Notes: generated by a model not told the origin, from the sequence alone. Shown: positions 7,877 through 17,197, counted from the first letter of the stretch. The stretch is 38,638 nt of DNA from Candidatus Kaelpia aquatica (GCA_030765335.1 JAVCCU010000034.1:1-38638); one strand, 5' to 3'. Program-made: numbers and translations.

Positions 7877-8997
7877 AATCTCTCCAGAATATAATTAACA
7901 TCCTTTCTCTTGACTCTCTTGGGATTATATTTTAAAACTCCCGAGCTAAGAGTAGCCGAAACAATCTTATCTTTTAACTTACTATCTATCTCAAGGCCTA
8001 ACTCTTTAAAGCTTAAGGGTAGACCAAGTTCTCTAAGCCAGCTCTTTAGAAGATTATACAGGCTCTTGTACCTTTTATCAAAAATCAAATCCTGATAACG
8101 GTCTTTAGCTACTGAATAATTGAACTCAACTACATAAGGAATAACTACAGCATTGACCAAACCATGGGATAGATTATAGGCCGCACCGATTGGATGAGAT
8201 AAAGCATGGGCGAGCCCGAGCCCGGATGAAGAGAAGGCAAGAGCAGCAAAGAGCGAAGCGCGGGAGAGCCTCTGTCTAAATATTATATTTCTAGGCTCTA
8301 CGAGAGCTCGGCTCAGATTCTTATAGATAATTCTAGACGCCTCTTTAGCTAAGACAGAACTTGCTATATCAGCATCGATTGAAACATAGGCCTCAACTGC
8401 ATGGGTTAGAGCATCTAAGGATGAGTAAAGAGTAGCATCTCTTCCTAAGGTCAGAGTAACTACCGGATCTATTATAGCTACATCTGCTATTAGCTTCTGA
8501 TCCCGTACTCCTCTCTTCTCTCCTCTTAAACTATCCTTTAAAACCGCACTACTTGAGACCTCAGAACCAGAACCAGAAGTTGTTGGAACAGCTATAAATG
8601 GTAGGCCGGAATTTTTTATATTTTTTCCATATAGATACTCTTCTAAATCCTTAAATTTCTGCCCTACCAAGACTGCTATTGTCTTAGAAACATCTAAAAC
8701 ACTTCCACCCCCAATACCCACAACACTATCACAGTTGTGTCTATTTAGATATCTAAGACCCTCCTTAATTGAATCAAAGCATGGCTCACTATCAACTCCT
8801 GAATATAGGGTATATTTTATTTTAGACTTTTTAAGAATAGTTATTATATCCTTCCCCCAGAAACTCCTATTAAATGCACTCTTCCCTACAACCAAAAGAG
8901 GCCTATCGCCATATTTTTTTAAGACCAAAGCTATCTTTTTATAACTATAAGAACCAAATATTATATGGGATGGTAAAAATATTTCCATTGAAATCAT
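7864..8997 (-). CDS. iron-containing alcohol dehydrogenase family protein
   Basis: 377 residues. The N-terminal NAD(P)-binding domain has GIGGGSVLDVSKTIAVL (about 95-111) and PTTSGSGSEVSSSAVL (about 138-153). The C-terminal metal domain has DALTHAVEAYVS (about 194-205) and LAHALSHPIGAAYNLSHGLVNA (about 263-284) with the Asp/His ligands of the family. It oxidises alcohols or reduces aldehydes or ketones; the substrate is unknown. It is the first gene of its minus-strand run, divergent from the SGNH hydrolase at 9060, with 62 bases between the two starts. Confidence 0.9.
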   Translation of the reverse strand: MISMEIFLPSHIIFGSYSYKKIALVLKKYGDRPLLVVGKSAFNRSFWGKDIITILKKSKIKYTLYSGVDSEPCFDSIKEGLRYLNRHNCDSVVGIGGGSVLDVSKTIAVLVGQKFKDLEEYLYGKNIKNSGLPFIAVPTTSGSGSEVSSSAVLKDSLRGEKRGVRDQKLIADVAIIDPVVTLTLGRDATLYSSLDALTHAVEAYVSIDADIASSVLAKEASRIIYKNLSRALVEPRNIIFRQRLSRASLFAALAFSSSGLGLAHALSHPIGAAYNLSHGLVNAVVIPYVVEFNYSVAKDRYQDLIFDKRYKSLYNLLKSWLRELGLPLSFKELGLEIDSKLKDKIVSATLSSGVLKYNPKRVKRKDVNYILERLWMR

Positions 8998-9059
8998 TTT
9001 GAATCTATTCTATCATTAAAACAGTTAATACTAAATACCTTGAATTATATCTCAATTAA

Positions 9060-9962
9060 ATGATAAATCTTAATAAGATAGTTAAAAGAACATCTTTAAT
9101 AACCTTAGGAGCAATTACAACTTTAATCTTGTTAGAATTAACCTTAAGAGTTATTGGGTTTAGTTATAAGGTGACTAACCCTATCCCTTCTAAGATATCT
9201 AGCGATTATACTATCTTCTGTATTGGAGAGTCAACTACATGGGGAATAGGAGCAGACAACCCCAGGCTGAACGGCTACCCTGCCCAGCTAATGGCTTTGC
9301 TCAATAATTATTATAAAGATACAAGTATCCGTTGTTATTATGATATGGGTATAGGTCAAAACTCCTCTGAGGTATTATTAAAACTCCCCGATTATATCAA
9401 AAAATACTCTCCCCAATGTGTAATTATAATGGCAGGGGTAAATAACTGGTGGAATCTAGATAGAAGTACTTTGGTATTTAGTAAAAATGAAAAAATATCG
9501 AAGATAGCTTTAAAAATACATCCCTACTTAAAGAAACTTAGAATCTGGAAATTATTTCAACTGACTAAACTATCTCTAGGACTCTATAGAGAACATTGGA
9601 ATGAGGGCTATAATGGAAAGCCGGGCTTCTGGGATGAACCAGAATATAGAGACAGGCGCGATACAATAGCCTATACCTACGCTAAACACGATACCATAGA
9701 GATGATAAAGATCTGTCGCAAGAATAATATCGATGTCATCGTCTGTTCTTACCTCGCAGAACCTGACTCATTACGCAAGCTCCAGAAGCAGATAGCACAA
9801 GAGGAGATGATACCGTTTGTAGATAACAATCTTGTTTTTAAAAATTTAAAAGACCAGGATCAATACTTATCCTCAGACAATTGGCATCCAAATCAAAAAG
9901 GATATGCTATTATAGCAGAAAATATTTTTCATTGCATAGTAAACAATAAGTTTATTGAATAA
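9060..9962 (+). CDS. membrane-anchored SGNH/GDSL hydrolase
   Basis: 300 residues and the only convincing plus-strand gene. An N-terminal hydrophobic segment (about 13-31, SLITLGAITTLILLEL) is likely a signal anchor. SGNH blocks: GESTTWGIGADN (about 56-67; catalytic Ser), the Gly block DMGIGQNSSEV (about 95-105), MAGVNNWW (about 124-131; oxyanion Asn), and SSDNWHPNQKGYAII (about 273-287; Asp and His of the triad). The family removes acyl groups from polysaccharides, lipids or glycans outside the cytoplasm. No Shine-Dalgarno is seen before the ATG; a TTATAT at 9045-9050 lies close to the start. It converges on the lipoprotein gene, 11 bases apart. Confidence 0.83.
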   Translation: MINLNKIVKRTSLITLGAITTLILLELTLRVIGFSYKVTNPIPSKISSDYTIFCIGESTTWGIGADNPRLNGYPAQLMALLNNYYKDTSIRCYYDMGIGQNSSEVLLKLPDYIKKYSPQCVIIMAGVNNWWNLDRSTLVFSKNEKISKIALKIHPYLKKLRIWKLFQLTKLSLGLYREHWNEGYNGKPGFWDEPEYRDRRDTIAYTYAKHDTIEMIKICRKNNIDVIVCSYLAEPDSLRKLQKQIAQEEMIPFVDNNLVFKNLKDQDQYLSSDNWHPNQKGYAIIAENIFHCIVNNKFIE

Positions 9963-9973
9963 AAAAATTAAGA

Positions 9974-10471
9974 TTAAGGCTTACTAATAAAAGAACTTAT
10001 CTCAGAGTACCTATACTCTTTGTCTATCAACCTTTTAATCTTCTTGAGCTCTTTAGCTATTCTAGAGCGCTGGATATCAGATAATCTCCTACCGGACATC
10101 CTGTTCTTTATCTTATTTACTCTCCCGATATAATTACTTATGAGATCCTGTTTTTCAGGGATAACATATTTCTTTAAATACTCTAGATGTTCAGATACCT
10201 GCAAAATACACTGCTGCTGCTTTTTAAAATTCTCTTCTATAGAGTCAATAAGCTCATCATGCCAGTACTGCCAGAGCAGATGATGTTTTCTGTAAAGTTC
10301 ATGATAATCTGCAATATCTTCATCATCCTTAAGCGCAAGAATAACTGTCGGCCTCTCATCCTGCTCTTTCTTCTGCCTGATAAACTTACTTCGCAAACCT
10401 CCTAAAGAGCTGCAGCCGGATATATTTAAAACTAATACCGTTAAAAACAGTGTGAGTATAACCTTTTTCAT
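9974..10471 (-). CDS. small lipoprotein of unknown function
   Basis: 165 residues with a lipoprotein signal: MKK, a hydrophobic core, and the lipobox NISGC with Cys20 as the lipidated residue. The mature part is highly charged and helical (many Lys, Glu, Arg and Gln; segments such as IEENFKKQQQCILQVSEHL and RIAKELKKIKRLIDKEY) and probably coiled-coil. No known domain. The start ATGA overlaps the ligA stop, so it is co-translated with DNA ligase, though no functional link is evident. Confidence 0.75.
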   Translation of the reverse strand: MKKVILTLFLTVLVLNISGCSSLGGLRSKFIRQKKEQDERPTVILALKDDEDIADYHELYRKHHLLWQYWHDELIDSIEENFKKQQQCILQVSEHLEYLKKYVIPEKQDLISNYIGRVNKIKNRMSGRRLSDIQRSRIAKELKKIKRLIDKEYRYSEISSFISKP

Positions 10472-12495
10472 AAAGCCATTTTCTCCTCAGTTAAAATTTT
10501 ATTAAAATCATCCTCTGTTATTATTTTGATCTTTAGCTCTTTAGCTTTTTTAAGCTTAGAACCCGGACTCTCTCCAGCTACCAAGAAATCAGTCTTAGAA
10601 CTTAGAGTTGATAAGATCCGACCTCCATTTAATTTTACAGCATCCTCAGCTTCTTTTCTACTAAATCCTTTAAGAACCCCTGTTATAACAAATCTCTTAC
10701 CTCCTAAGATATCAAGCTTAACTCTCTTACCTTTTAAATTTAAACCCGCTTTTTTAAGCTTAGAGATAACATTCTTATTTATACTATCTGAGAAAAAATC
10801 AACAATACTCTCTGCAATCTTTGGCCCAACCTGATCTATATCAGAGAGCTCATCAAAAGAAGCAGCTGACAGCTGATCTAGGGATGAGAAATTATCCGCC
10901 AAGACCTCTGCAGTATGGAGTCCGGCATGCCTTATACCTAAAGCATATATTAATCTGGATAGAGGCTGACTCTTACTCTTCTTCAATGAGGCTGTTATAT
11001 TGCCGGCTGAAGTATCTCCCATCCTCTGGAGATTTGATAACTCTTCTCTCTTTAAAAAGTAAAGGTCTCCGTAGTCTTTAACCATACCGTTTTGAACCAG
11101 CTGCTCAATCAGGCTCTCGCCCAATCCATCTATATCCATAGCATCTCTTGAGACAAAGAGCTTTATTGAATTCTTAAGTTTAGAAAAACAACTTTGGCTT
11201 AAACAACGCAGAGCCACTTCACCTTTTGATCTTCCTACACTGCCCCCGCAGACAGGACACTTACTAGGCATCTTAAAGCTCTTCTCTTTACCTTTCCTCT
11301 TCTCTTTTAAAACCTCAACAACCTGAGGTATAATCTCACCTGATTTCTGAATCAATACATGATCACCTATCTTAACCCCCAGCCTATCTATCTGATCCTG
11401 GTTATGGAGGCTTGCCCTTTTGACTATGCTGCCGGATACAAGGACAGCATCAACTACAGCTACCGGAGTAAGAGTACCGAACCTTCCAACCTGGATCTTT
11501 ATATCTCTCAATATAGTCTCAACCTTCTTTGCCGGAAACTTATAAGCTATAAGCCAACGAGGTGCCTTTGAAGTTCTGCCCAATTTTTTCTGAGCACTAA
11601 GAGAGTTAGCCTTAACAACCATGCCATCGATATCATATCCCAAGGAATCACGCTTATCTATCCAGCTGTTGCAATACTCTATGACTCGCTCTATCCCTTC
11701 AATCACTCTATAATTCTGGTTTACTTTAAATCCAAGCTCTTTAAAGCAATCGAGTATCTCACTCTGTTTACTAAAACTTAATCCCCTATACTCTCCTACC
11801 CCCCAGACAAAAATATCCAACTTCCTCTTTGCAGCCTCAGAAGGGTCCAGCAATTTAAGAGATCCGGATGCTGCATTTCTAGGATTGGCGAAGATATTAT
11901 CACCATTTTTCTCCCTGGCTTTATTTATCTCCTGAAAATTACTATTTGAGATATAGACCTCACCTCTAAGCTCTAAGACTGAAGCAGCCCTGCTTTTGTC
12001 AGTCTTAATATTAAGAGGTATAGTTCTAATGGTTTTAATATTATTGCTTACATCATCACCCTTATAGCCATCTCCTCTTGTCAGCCCTGAAATAAACAAC
12101 CCTTTCTCATAACGTATTGAGATACTTACACCATCTATCTTAAGCTCAACAACATATTCAACGCTATCTAGGCCCAGGTTCTTTCTAACCCTAGTGTCAA
12201 AAGCTCTAAGTTCATCCTCAGAATAGGTGTTATCCATGCTTAACATGGGCACACTATGGGAGCTGGTCTTAAAACCATCTTGCAAGGAAGAGCCTACTCT
12301 CTGAGTAGGAGAGTCAGGTTTTATTAACCCTGGATAGCTCTCTTCTAAATCTCTTAACTCTCTATAGAGAACATCATAGCTGGAATCTGATATTTCAGGA
12401 GCACTCTCTAAATAATACTTGCGGTCGTGGTATCTTATCTTCTCTCTCAAAACTTCTACTCTATGCTCTATCTTAGAGCTGCTCTCTCTGGCCAT
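10468..12495 (-). CDS. ligA: NAD-dependent DNA ligase LigA
   Basis: Seals nicks in replication and repair using NAD. I choose the ATG at 12495 (protein MARESSSKIEHR...; 675 residues) over an upstream ATG at 12549. It begins just past the stop of the preceding gene, has AAGGTG upstream, and gives the normal ligase N-terminus; the extra 18 residues look non-native. Domains: Ia with HDRKYYLE; adenylation domain with the catalytic Lys in VELKIDGVS (about residue 119); GRFGTLTPVAVV in the OB fold; a Cys4 zinc finger (CPVCGG ... C ... C); helix-hairpin-helix repeats; and a C-terminal BRCT (GGKRFVITGVLKGFSRKEAE). Full length. Confidence 0.96.
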   Translation of the reverse strand: MARESSSKIEHRVEVLREKIRYHDRKYYLESAPEISDSSYDVLYRELRDLEESYPGLIKPDSPTQRVGSSLQDGFKTSSHSVPMLSMDNTYSEDELRAFDTRVRKNLGLDSVEYVVELKIDGVSISIRYEKGLFISGLTRGDGYKGDDVSNNIKTIRTIPLNIKTDKSRAASVLELRGEVYISNSNFQEINKAREKNGDNIFANPRNAASGSLKLLDPSEAAKRKLDIFVWGVGEYRGLSFSKQSEILDCFKELGFKVNQNYRVIEGIERVIEYCNSWIDKRDSLGYDIDGMVVKANSLSAQKKLGRTSKAPRWLIAYKFPAKKVETILRDIKIQVGRFGTLTPVAVVDAVLVSGSIVKRASLHNQDQIDRLGVKIGDHVLIQKSGEIIPQVVEVLKEKRKGKEKSFKMPSKCPVCGGSVGRSKGEVALRCLSQSCFSKLKNSIKLFVSRDAMDIDGLGESLIEQLVQNGMVKDYGDLYFLKREELSNLQRMGDTSAGNITASLKKSKSQPLSRLIYALGIRHAGLHTAEVLADNFSSLDQLSAASFDELSDIDQVGPKIAESIVDFFSDSINKNVISKLKKAGLNLKGKRVKLDILGGKRFVITGVLKGFSRKEAEDAVKLNGGRILSTLSSKTDFLVAGESPGSKLKKAKELKIKIITEDDFNKILTEEKMAL

Positions 12496-12496
12496 A

Positions 12497-13231
12497 TCAA
12501 GCACCTTCATGGAGCCTGGTAACCAACTTCTCAGGCAAACCTGCTGCAATTATTTTAGAAGCTGCTTTATCAATATCATAATCTACTCTCTCTATGCTTA
12601 TCCTGCCTGTAGAGTCATCATACAATACATATTTGGCCCTGGTATCACCATCTCTAGACTGACCCACACTTCCTGTATTTATGAAGTATCTCTTTTTAGT
12701 TTCAACCATGATATCTTGATCTTGAATCCCTACAATATCACCTGTTATATCATCAATCACAAATATAGCCGGAATATGAGAATGACCGGCGAAGCAGACT
12801 CTCTTATCATCCTGGATATCGAAGCTCTTTCTGACATCTTCAAAAGATATAAAATAGTTAAACTCCTCAGGATGATAGAGTGAACTATGGACAAGTAGCA
12901 TATCGCCATACTCTTCAATCAAAGGCAGGTCTGATAAAAACTCAACATCATTATGCTCGACCTTGCCCTGACTCCAGATGATAGCATCCTTAGCCATATC
13001 ACTAAATAGATCCAGCGAAAGCTCTCCTGCTAGAGCTAAATCATGATTACCTAAAGTAATTAACTCAAAACGTTCTCTTGCAATATCTATACATTTAGAA
13101 GGGTCGGCTCCATAGCCTATGATATCACCGATAGATAAAATCTTATCTATTCTCTTCTCTCCTAAATCTAGAAGAACCTCTTCTAAGGCCTCTAAATTAG
13201 AATGGATATCTCCTAATATTGCATAACGCAT
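12497..13231 (-). CDS. calcineurin-like metallophosphoesterase (YfcE/ApaH-like fold)
   Basis: 244 residues. All five metal-binding blocks are visible: GDIHSN (7-12), GDIIGYG (about 35-41), GNHD (about 60-63), LVHSS (about 113) and GHSHIPA (about 148-154), followed by NTGSVGQSRDGD. Members hydrolyse phosphodiesters, nucleotides or phosphoproteins; the substrate is not predictable. It sits between the acylphosphatase gene (10 bases upstream) and ligA (1 base downstream) in one transcription unit. Confidence 0.87.
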   Translation of the reverse strand: MRYAILGDIHSNLEALEEVLLDLGEKRIDKILSIGDIIGYGADPSKCIDIARERFELITLGNHDLALAGELSLDLFSDMAKDAIIWSQGKVEHNDVEFLSDLPLIEEYGDMLLVHSSLYHPEEFNYFISFEDVRKSFDIQDDKRVCFAGHSHIPAIFVIDDITGDIVGIQDQDIMVETKKRYFINTGSVGQSRDGDTRAKYVLYDDSTGRISIERVDYDIDKAASKIIAAGLPEKLVTRLHEGA

Positions 13232-13241
13232 AATAAATAGA

Positions 13242-13523
13242 TCAATAGAACTTTATAATAAAATCATCCAGTCCGCCCTCCGGAATTGCCCAGATGATAT
13301 CCTCTCTTTTAATGTAGCTCTTCATAATACCATTGCGAATATTACCCAAGAAGACTTTGAGGTCATCCTCTTCCGCTTCAGCTACTACCTCTACTCTTCC
13401 ATCAGGCAGGTTCTTAACCCAGCCTACGATATCTCTCATATCAAGAGCAATCCGCTCTACGGTAAATCTAAAACCTACGCCCTGAACCCTCCCAGAGTAA
13501 TATATCTGTATTCTCTTTACCAT
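13242..13523 (-). CDS. acyP: acylphosphatase
   Basis: 93 residues, the normal size. Hydrolyses carboxyl-phosphate bonds such as acetyl phosphate. The active-site loop SGRVQGVGFRF supplies the catalytic Arg19, and GWVKNLPDGRVEV supplies Asn38. No fusion to HypF: the protein is a stand-alone acylphosphatase. It lies 11 bases downstream of the Yip1-type gene and 10 bases upstream of the phosphoesterase gene. Confidence 0.92.
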   Translation of the reverse strand: MVKRIQIYYSGRVQGVGFRFTVERIALDMRDIVGWVKNLPDGRVEVVAEAEEDDLKVFLGNIRNGIMKSYIKREDIIWAIPEGGLDDFIIKFY

Positions 13524-13534
13524 ATACCTAATTC

Positions 13535-14041
13535 CTATCTAAATAAAAACATTAAAAGAGCTCCCTGAATAAACCAACCGATAACACAAACTAGTATTGC
13601 TCTAGGAGTAGATTTATAATCTAGAGCCTGCCGTACTGCTATCACCATTGCTATAAGCATCCAAATCTGAGCAATAAACAAAACTGCACCAAAGAGCCCG
13701 GGGATAATACCTAAGATTCTAATTATTCCGGGAGATGAGGAAAACCCTATTGTTCTCAGAAGCTCTCCTATATCAGACTTTGTCTCAGGCGTAGGCAATA
13801 ACTTTACACCGATAAAATAGATCATGGAAGCCCAAATAGCCCAGCCTATCAATGCTGCAATTGCAACAGCAAATATATTGATACCGCCCTCAATGTTCAT
13901 CGCCCCGACAGCTGTAGCAACACTGGATAAAACAACAACAAGCATTGCCTGAGGCAGTGAACTCTTATCGTGCTCTACTTCCTCATAAAGATTAGACTCT
14001 AACTTTGCTGCCCTGACCATCCTACTAAACAAAACATTCAT
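13535..14041 (-). CDS. Yip1-family membrane protein
   Basis: 168 residues with about four to five membrane segments (roughly 33-48, 53-74, 105-122, 123-137 and 148-167). The arrangement (short polar N-terminus, Pro/Gly in the segments, an interrupted second half GIIRILGIIPGLFGAVLF) matches the Yip1/YIF1 domain found in many small bacterial membrane proteins. Function unknown. It has the clearest ribosome-binding site in the area, AGGAGG at 14048-14053, and an extended -10 at 14178-14186 could start its transcript just after tRNA-Pro. Confidence 0.7.
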   Translation of the reverse strand: MNVLFSRMVRAAKLESNLYEEVEHDKSSLPQAMLVVVLSSVATAVGAMNIEGGINIFAVAIAALIGWAIWASMIYFIGVKLLPTPETKSDIGELLRTIGFSSSPGIIRILGIIPGLFGAVLFIAQIWMLIAMVIAVRQALDYKSTPRAILVCVIGWFIQGALLMFLFR

Positions 14042-14047
14042 CTAATA

Positions 14048-14053
14048 CCTCCT
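14048..14053 (-). promoter_or_regulatory. ribosome-binding site of the Yip1-family gene
   Basis: AGGAGG, 6 bases before the ATG at 14041. It is a full consensus Shine-Dalgarno, in contrast to first genes in this window that have none. Confidence 0.8.
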
Positions 14054-14177
14054 GTTTTTACTTTTGTTTAAACCGCAGCTATTAAACATGTCCTCTTATT
14101 AAATTTCCCTACACAACCAACGATTATATCTCCAAGCTTTAACAACATAGACAGAGCAATGCTGTTTAACATCCAAT

Positions 14178-14186
14178 ATTATAGCA
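14178..14186 (-). promoter_or_regulatory. extended -10 promoter element downstream of tRNA-Pro
   Basis: TGCTATAAT, a perfect extended -10 (TGnTATAAT), 10 bases after the tRNA CCA end and about 137 bases before the Yip1-family start. No good -35 is visible, which extended -10 promoters can tolerate. Likely drives the run Yip1-acyP-phosphoesterase-ligA-lipoprotein. Confidence 0.5.
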
Positions 14187-14195
14187 GACCCAAGA

Positions 14196-14273
14196 TGGTC
14201 GGGGCGACTGGATTCGAACCAGCGACCTCTTAGTCCCGAACCAAGCACTCTAGCCATGCTGAGCTACGCCCCG
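14196..14273 (-). tRNA. tRNA-Pro (anticodon CGG)
   Basis: Cloverleaf is readable: acceptor CGGGGCG/CGCCCCG, D arm GCTC...GAGT, anticodon arm CTTGG-TTCGGGA-CTAAG giving anticodon CGG (reads CCG), and T arm with GGTTCGAATCC. The discriminator is A and CCA is encoded (14196-14198). Its first ten bases overlap the last codons of ribE: the ribE stop TAG is tRNA bases 8-10. It is probably cut out of the rib operon transcript or has its own promoter inside ribE. Confidence 0.96.
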
Positions 14274-14854
14274 ATCTTTAATCTCCTATCTACATATTTA
14301 CCGAATAGATCAAACTCAATATTCACCTTAGAACCGACCCTTAAATCACCTAAGTTTGTCCACTCTTTTGTATAGGGTATAATAGCAACAGAGAATGAGT
14401 CTGGCTTTAAATCCTGCACAGTAAGGCTTACCCCATCTAAGGCAACAGAACCTTTATCGACAATCAAATGTTTATACTTTAAGGGCAACTTTAAGTAGAT
14501 CTTAAGCCCTTTGGTTCTCCTCTCTATCTTTACTACTGATATAACCGTATCAATATGACCTGTTAATATATGGCCAGAGATCCTATCGCCTAATCTTAAA
14601 GCCCGCTCTAAATTTAATCTTCCTCTCTTGGGATATTTAAATTTAGTATTTGAGTAAGTCTCAGCTATAAGATCAAAGGTAAGCCTATCTCTATCTTTGG
14701 CTTTTAAAGTCAGGCAGACCCCATCTATAGCCACGCTATCACCTAAGGCCAGATCTGCTGTAATCTTTTTACTTCTGACTTTAAGCTCATAGTAGTCAGA
14801 CCTCTTGGTTATGCTCTCTAACTGTGCTACCTCTTCTATGATACCGCTAAACAT
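14264..14854 (-). CDS. ribE: riboflavin synthase, alpha chain
   Basis: Converts two 6,7-dimethyl-8-ribityllumazine molecules into riboflavin. 196 residues with the expected two lumazine-binding repeats: MFSGIIEEVAQLESI... and GDSVAIDGVCLTL (about 38-50) in the first, and GHILTGHIDTV (about 94-104) with KGSVALDGVSLTV (about 135-147) in the second. The start overlaps the end of ribD by 8 bases. The last codons overlap tRNA-Pro by ten bases. Last protein gene of the rib operon. Confidence 0.95.
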   Translation of the reverse strand: MFSGIIEEVAQLESITKRSDYYELKVRSKKITADLALGDSVAIDGVCLTLKAKDRDRLTFDLIAETYSNTKFKYPKRGRLNLERALRLGDRISGHILTGHIDTVISVVKIERRTKGLKIYLKLPLKYKHLIVDKGSVALDGVSLTVQDLKPDSFSVAIIPYTKEWTNLGDLRVGSKVNIEFDLFGKYVDRRLKIGA

Positions 14855-15962
14855 GGACTATATCTCCAGATACCATTATTGAATTATTAAAACATCTACA
14901 ATCCTTGCGAACTATCTTAGGGCATCTATCTAATTTAAACTCTCTACCATTATACATGAGATAGTCTCCGCCTAAAACCATATTGGAGATAAAAAAATAA
15001 ACATAATCGGCTAATCCTCTCTCTAAGAAACTGCTCAAAACCGAAGATCCGCCTTCAACCAGAAGATGGCAGATACCCTCTCTATATAATGCTTTAAGTA
15101 CTCTCTTAAGATCTAATCCTTTAGCATTAGAGCAGGCTATATCTATTATCCTCACTCCTCTCTTTATTAACTCTTCTCTCTTCTTTTTCTTTTTGGTCTT
15201 AACTAAGGTAGCTATTAAAACAGATCCTCCGCTGGGCTTTAAAATATTAGACTCTAGCGGAACTCTAAGAGTTGAATCCAGAACAACTCTTAGAGGTTGG
15301 TCTTTAACCAATCCTCCTTTTGAATTTCTCAAAGTCAGACTAGGATCATCTTTTAAGATAGTATCTATTCCAACCATTATGGCATCAACCTTTGAACGTA
15401 TCTCTCTATGCACAAAGTCTCTTGCATCGCTTGAGCTAATCCATTTAGATACTCCTCTACTATCTGCAATTCTTCCATCTAAGGATAGAGCAGTCTTCAA
15501 GCTGACATAGGGCACTCTCTCTCTGATATGCTTAGAGAAAACCCTGTTAAGATATTCAGCCTCTGCTTTCATAACTCCTACCTTAACCTCAATCTTACTC
15601 TCTCTTAAGATCTTAACACTCTTATTATGATTCTTAGGATTTGGGTCTAGCGCTGCTATTACAGTACGCTTTATTCCAGACTCTATTATCTTATCCACAC
15701 AGGGCGAAGTCTTACCGTAGCTTGAGCAGGGCTCAAGACTGACATAGAGAGTTGAGCCTTTAGCTTTTACGCCAGCCTTTTCTATAGCTATAACCTCTGC
15801 ATGGCTAGCTCCGGCTCTCCTGTGGTAACCTTCTGATATTATCTTATTATTCTTATCAACCAATACTGCTCCAACCATAGGGTTGGGGTTGGTCTCTCCT
15901 TCTGCTTTCTCAGCAAGAGAGATAGCCTTATGCATAAATTGCAGATCTCTATCTTCTTTCAT
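14847..15962 (-). CDS. ribD: bifunctional riboflavin deaminase/reductase RibD
   Basis: Second and third steps from GTP to riboflavin: deamination and side-chain reduction of the pyrimidine. 371 residues. The N-terminal deaminase (about 1-145) has NPNPMVGAVLVDKN, the zinc motif HAEVIAI and PCSSYGKTSPCVDKI. The C-terminal reductase (about 146-365) has SLDGRIADSRGVSKWISS, VGIDTILKDDPSLTLR and LLVEGGSSVLSSFL. It overlaps the PHP gene by 14 bases, and ribE overlaps its end, so the three are translationally coupled. Confidence 0.95.
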   Translation of the reverse strand: MKEDRDLQFMHKAISLAEKAEGETNPNPMVGAVLVDKNNKIISEGYHRRAGASHAEVIAIEKAGVKAKGSTLYVSLEPCSSYGKTSPCVDKIIESGIKRTVIAALDPNPKNHNKSVKILRESKIEVKVGVMKAEAEYLNRVFSKHIRERVPYVSLKTALSLDGRIADSRGVSKWISSSDARDFVHREIRSKVDAIMVGIDTILKDDPSLTLRNSKGGLVKDQPLRVVLDSTLRVPLESNILKPSGGSVLIATLVKTKKKKKREELIKRGVRIIDIACSNAKGLDLKRVLKALYREGICHLLVEGGSSVLSSFLERGLADYVYFFISNMVLGGDYLMYNGREFKLDRCPKIVRKDCRCFNNSIMVSGDIVHV

Positions 15963-16776
15963 CTAAATACTCTTTCATCTTAACAACAAGATCATAGGGA
16001 ACTCTCTTCTTGCCGATAAGCATATCTGCCTTAGCCTCACCATGGCAGTCAGAGCCTCCGCTTAAAAGAATCCCTCTCTCTTTAGCTACCTTAGAATACA
16101 TCTTCTCAATGCCTTTAGGATGCCTGAGATGAGATGCCTCTATCCCATCAAAGCCAAAATCTAAGAGCTCAGAGACTATAGAATCATTTCTTATAATAAA
16201 AGGATGGGCTAAGATTGAGAGGCCGCCTAAACTTCTTATCATCTCTATTACTTCAGATATAGAGAGATCTTCTTTCGCAACATAACAGGACTGCCCTTCT
16301 CCTAGATATTTAGCAAATACCTCTGCTATTGAAGGCACAAGACCTTCTTCATAGAGAGCCTTACCAAGATGGAGTCTACCGATAGCAGCTTTGGGATTAT
16401 CATTTAATATCTTCTCATAATCAACAGCTAGACCATGGTCTTTTAACTTCTTAACCATCTCCATAAATCTTACCTTTCTAGCATCCCGAAAACTCTTAAG
16501 CTTACTTAGAAACCATTCCTCTCTATAATCTATAAAATAGCCCAGGATATGAATCTCTTTACCTTTGTAAGAGGAAGAGAGTTCAATTCCGGATATAAAC
16601 TCGATATCAATCTCATTAGCTGCTTTAAAGGCTTCATCTAGTCCATCTACAGTATCGTGGTCTGTTATGGAGATACAGCTTAAGGATAGATCTTTGGCTT
16701 GCTTTAAGATCTCAGTAGGGGTAAATGTGCCGTCTGAATATATTGAGTGTAAGTGTAAGTCGGCCTCTTTATTCAT
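15949..16776 (-). CDS. PHP-domain phosphoesterase (TrpH/YciV-like)
   Basis: 275 residues. Metal-binding motifs of the PHP family: [16 protein letters not shown] (about 5-20), [10 protein letters not shown] (about 36-45), [10 protein letters not shown] (about 58-67), ILAHPF (about 189-194) and GGSDCHGE (about 240-247). Relatives include RNase AM (5'-3' exonuclease on short RNA) and nucleotide 3',5'-bisphosphate phosphatases; an RNA or nucleotide role is likely but not proven. Inserted between nusB (overlap of 8 bases) and ribD (overlap of 14 bases). Confidence 0.88.
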   Translation of the reverse strand: MNKEADLHLHSIYSDGTFTPTEILKQAKDLSLSCISITDHDTVDGLDEAFKAANEIDIEFISGIELSSSYKGKEIHILGYFIDYREEWFLSKLKSFRDARKVRFMEMVKKLKDHGLAVDYEKILNDNPKAAIGRLHLGKALYEEGLVPSIAEVFAKYLGEGQSCYVAKEDLSISEVIEMIRSLGGLSILAHPFIIRNDSIVSELLDFGFDGIEASHLRHPKGIEKMYSKVAKERGILLSGGSDCHGEAKADMLIGKKRVPYDLVVKMKEYLDERR

Positions 16777-17197
16777 TTAAAAACTCTAATTTGCTGGAGA
16801 CTTCTAAGTGCGCTATCTTATCAAGTATTCCATTTATAAACTTACCGGAATCCTGGTCACCGTACTTCTTAGCCAGCTCAATAGCCTCATTAATACTAAC
16901 CTTGGGAGGGATATTACTGCAGAAGAGAAGCTCATAGCCGGCAAGGCGAAGAATATTTCTATCAATTGCCGCCATCCTATCAAGCTTCCAGTTTAAAGCA
17001 TGCTTTGTTATCAACCCATCTAAAACTGATATATTATCTAAAGTATTAGTAGTGAGTTCCTGAGCAAACTTTTTGATATCCTTATCTCTCTCTCTTCCTA
17101 AGATATCGTCTAAGACTTCAGAGAGAGGCTCTTTGGATATATCTACCCTATATAGAGCCTTCAATGCAATCTCACGTGATTTAGTGCGCTTACGCAT
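16769..17197 (-). CDS. nusB: transcription antitermination factor NusB
   Basis: 142 residues from the ATG at 17197 ([19 protein letters not shown]...). A longer in-frame start at 17299 would extend into ribH and add 34 residues unlike NusB, so I reject it. Helical NusB fold: the [14 protein letters not shown]-terminus, the central [33 protein letters not shown], and the C-terminal [27 protein letters not shown]. It binds boxA RNA with S10 for rRNA transcription. Its place next to ribH is common in bacteria. Confidence 0.94.
   Translation of the reverse strand: MRKRTKSREIALKALYRVDISKEPLSEVLDDILGRERDKDIKKFAQELTTNTLDNISVLDGLITKHALNWKLDRMAAIDRNILRLAGYELLFCSNIPPKVSINEAIELAKKYGDQDSGKFINGILDKIAHLEVSSKLEFLNE

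Noticed and set aside
9963-9973. Bidirectional terminator between the convergent SGNH and lipoprotein genes
   Set aside because: The 11-base gap has an A-run but no hairpin could be built.
12496-12549. N-terminal extension of ligA by 18 residues
   Set aside because: Overlaps the preceding gene and has no family match; the ATG at 12495 has a Shine-Dalgarno and gives the normal N-terminus.
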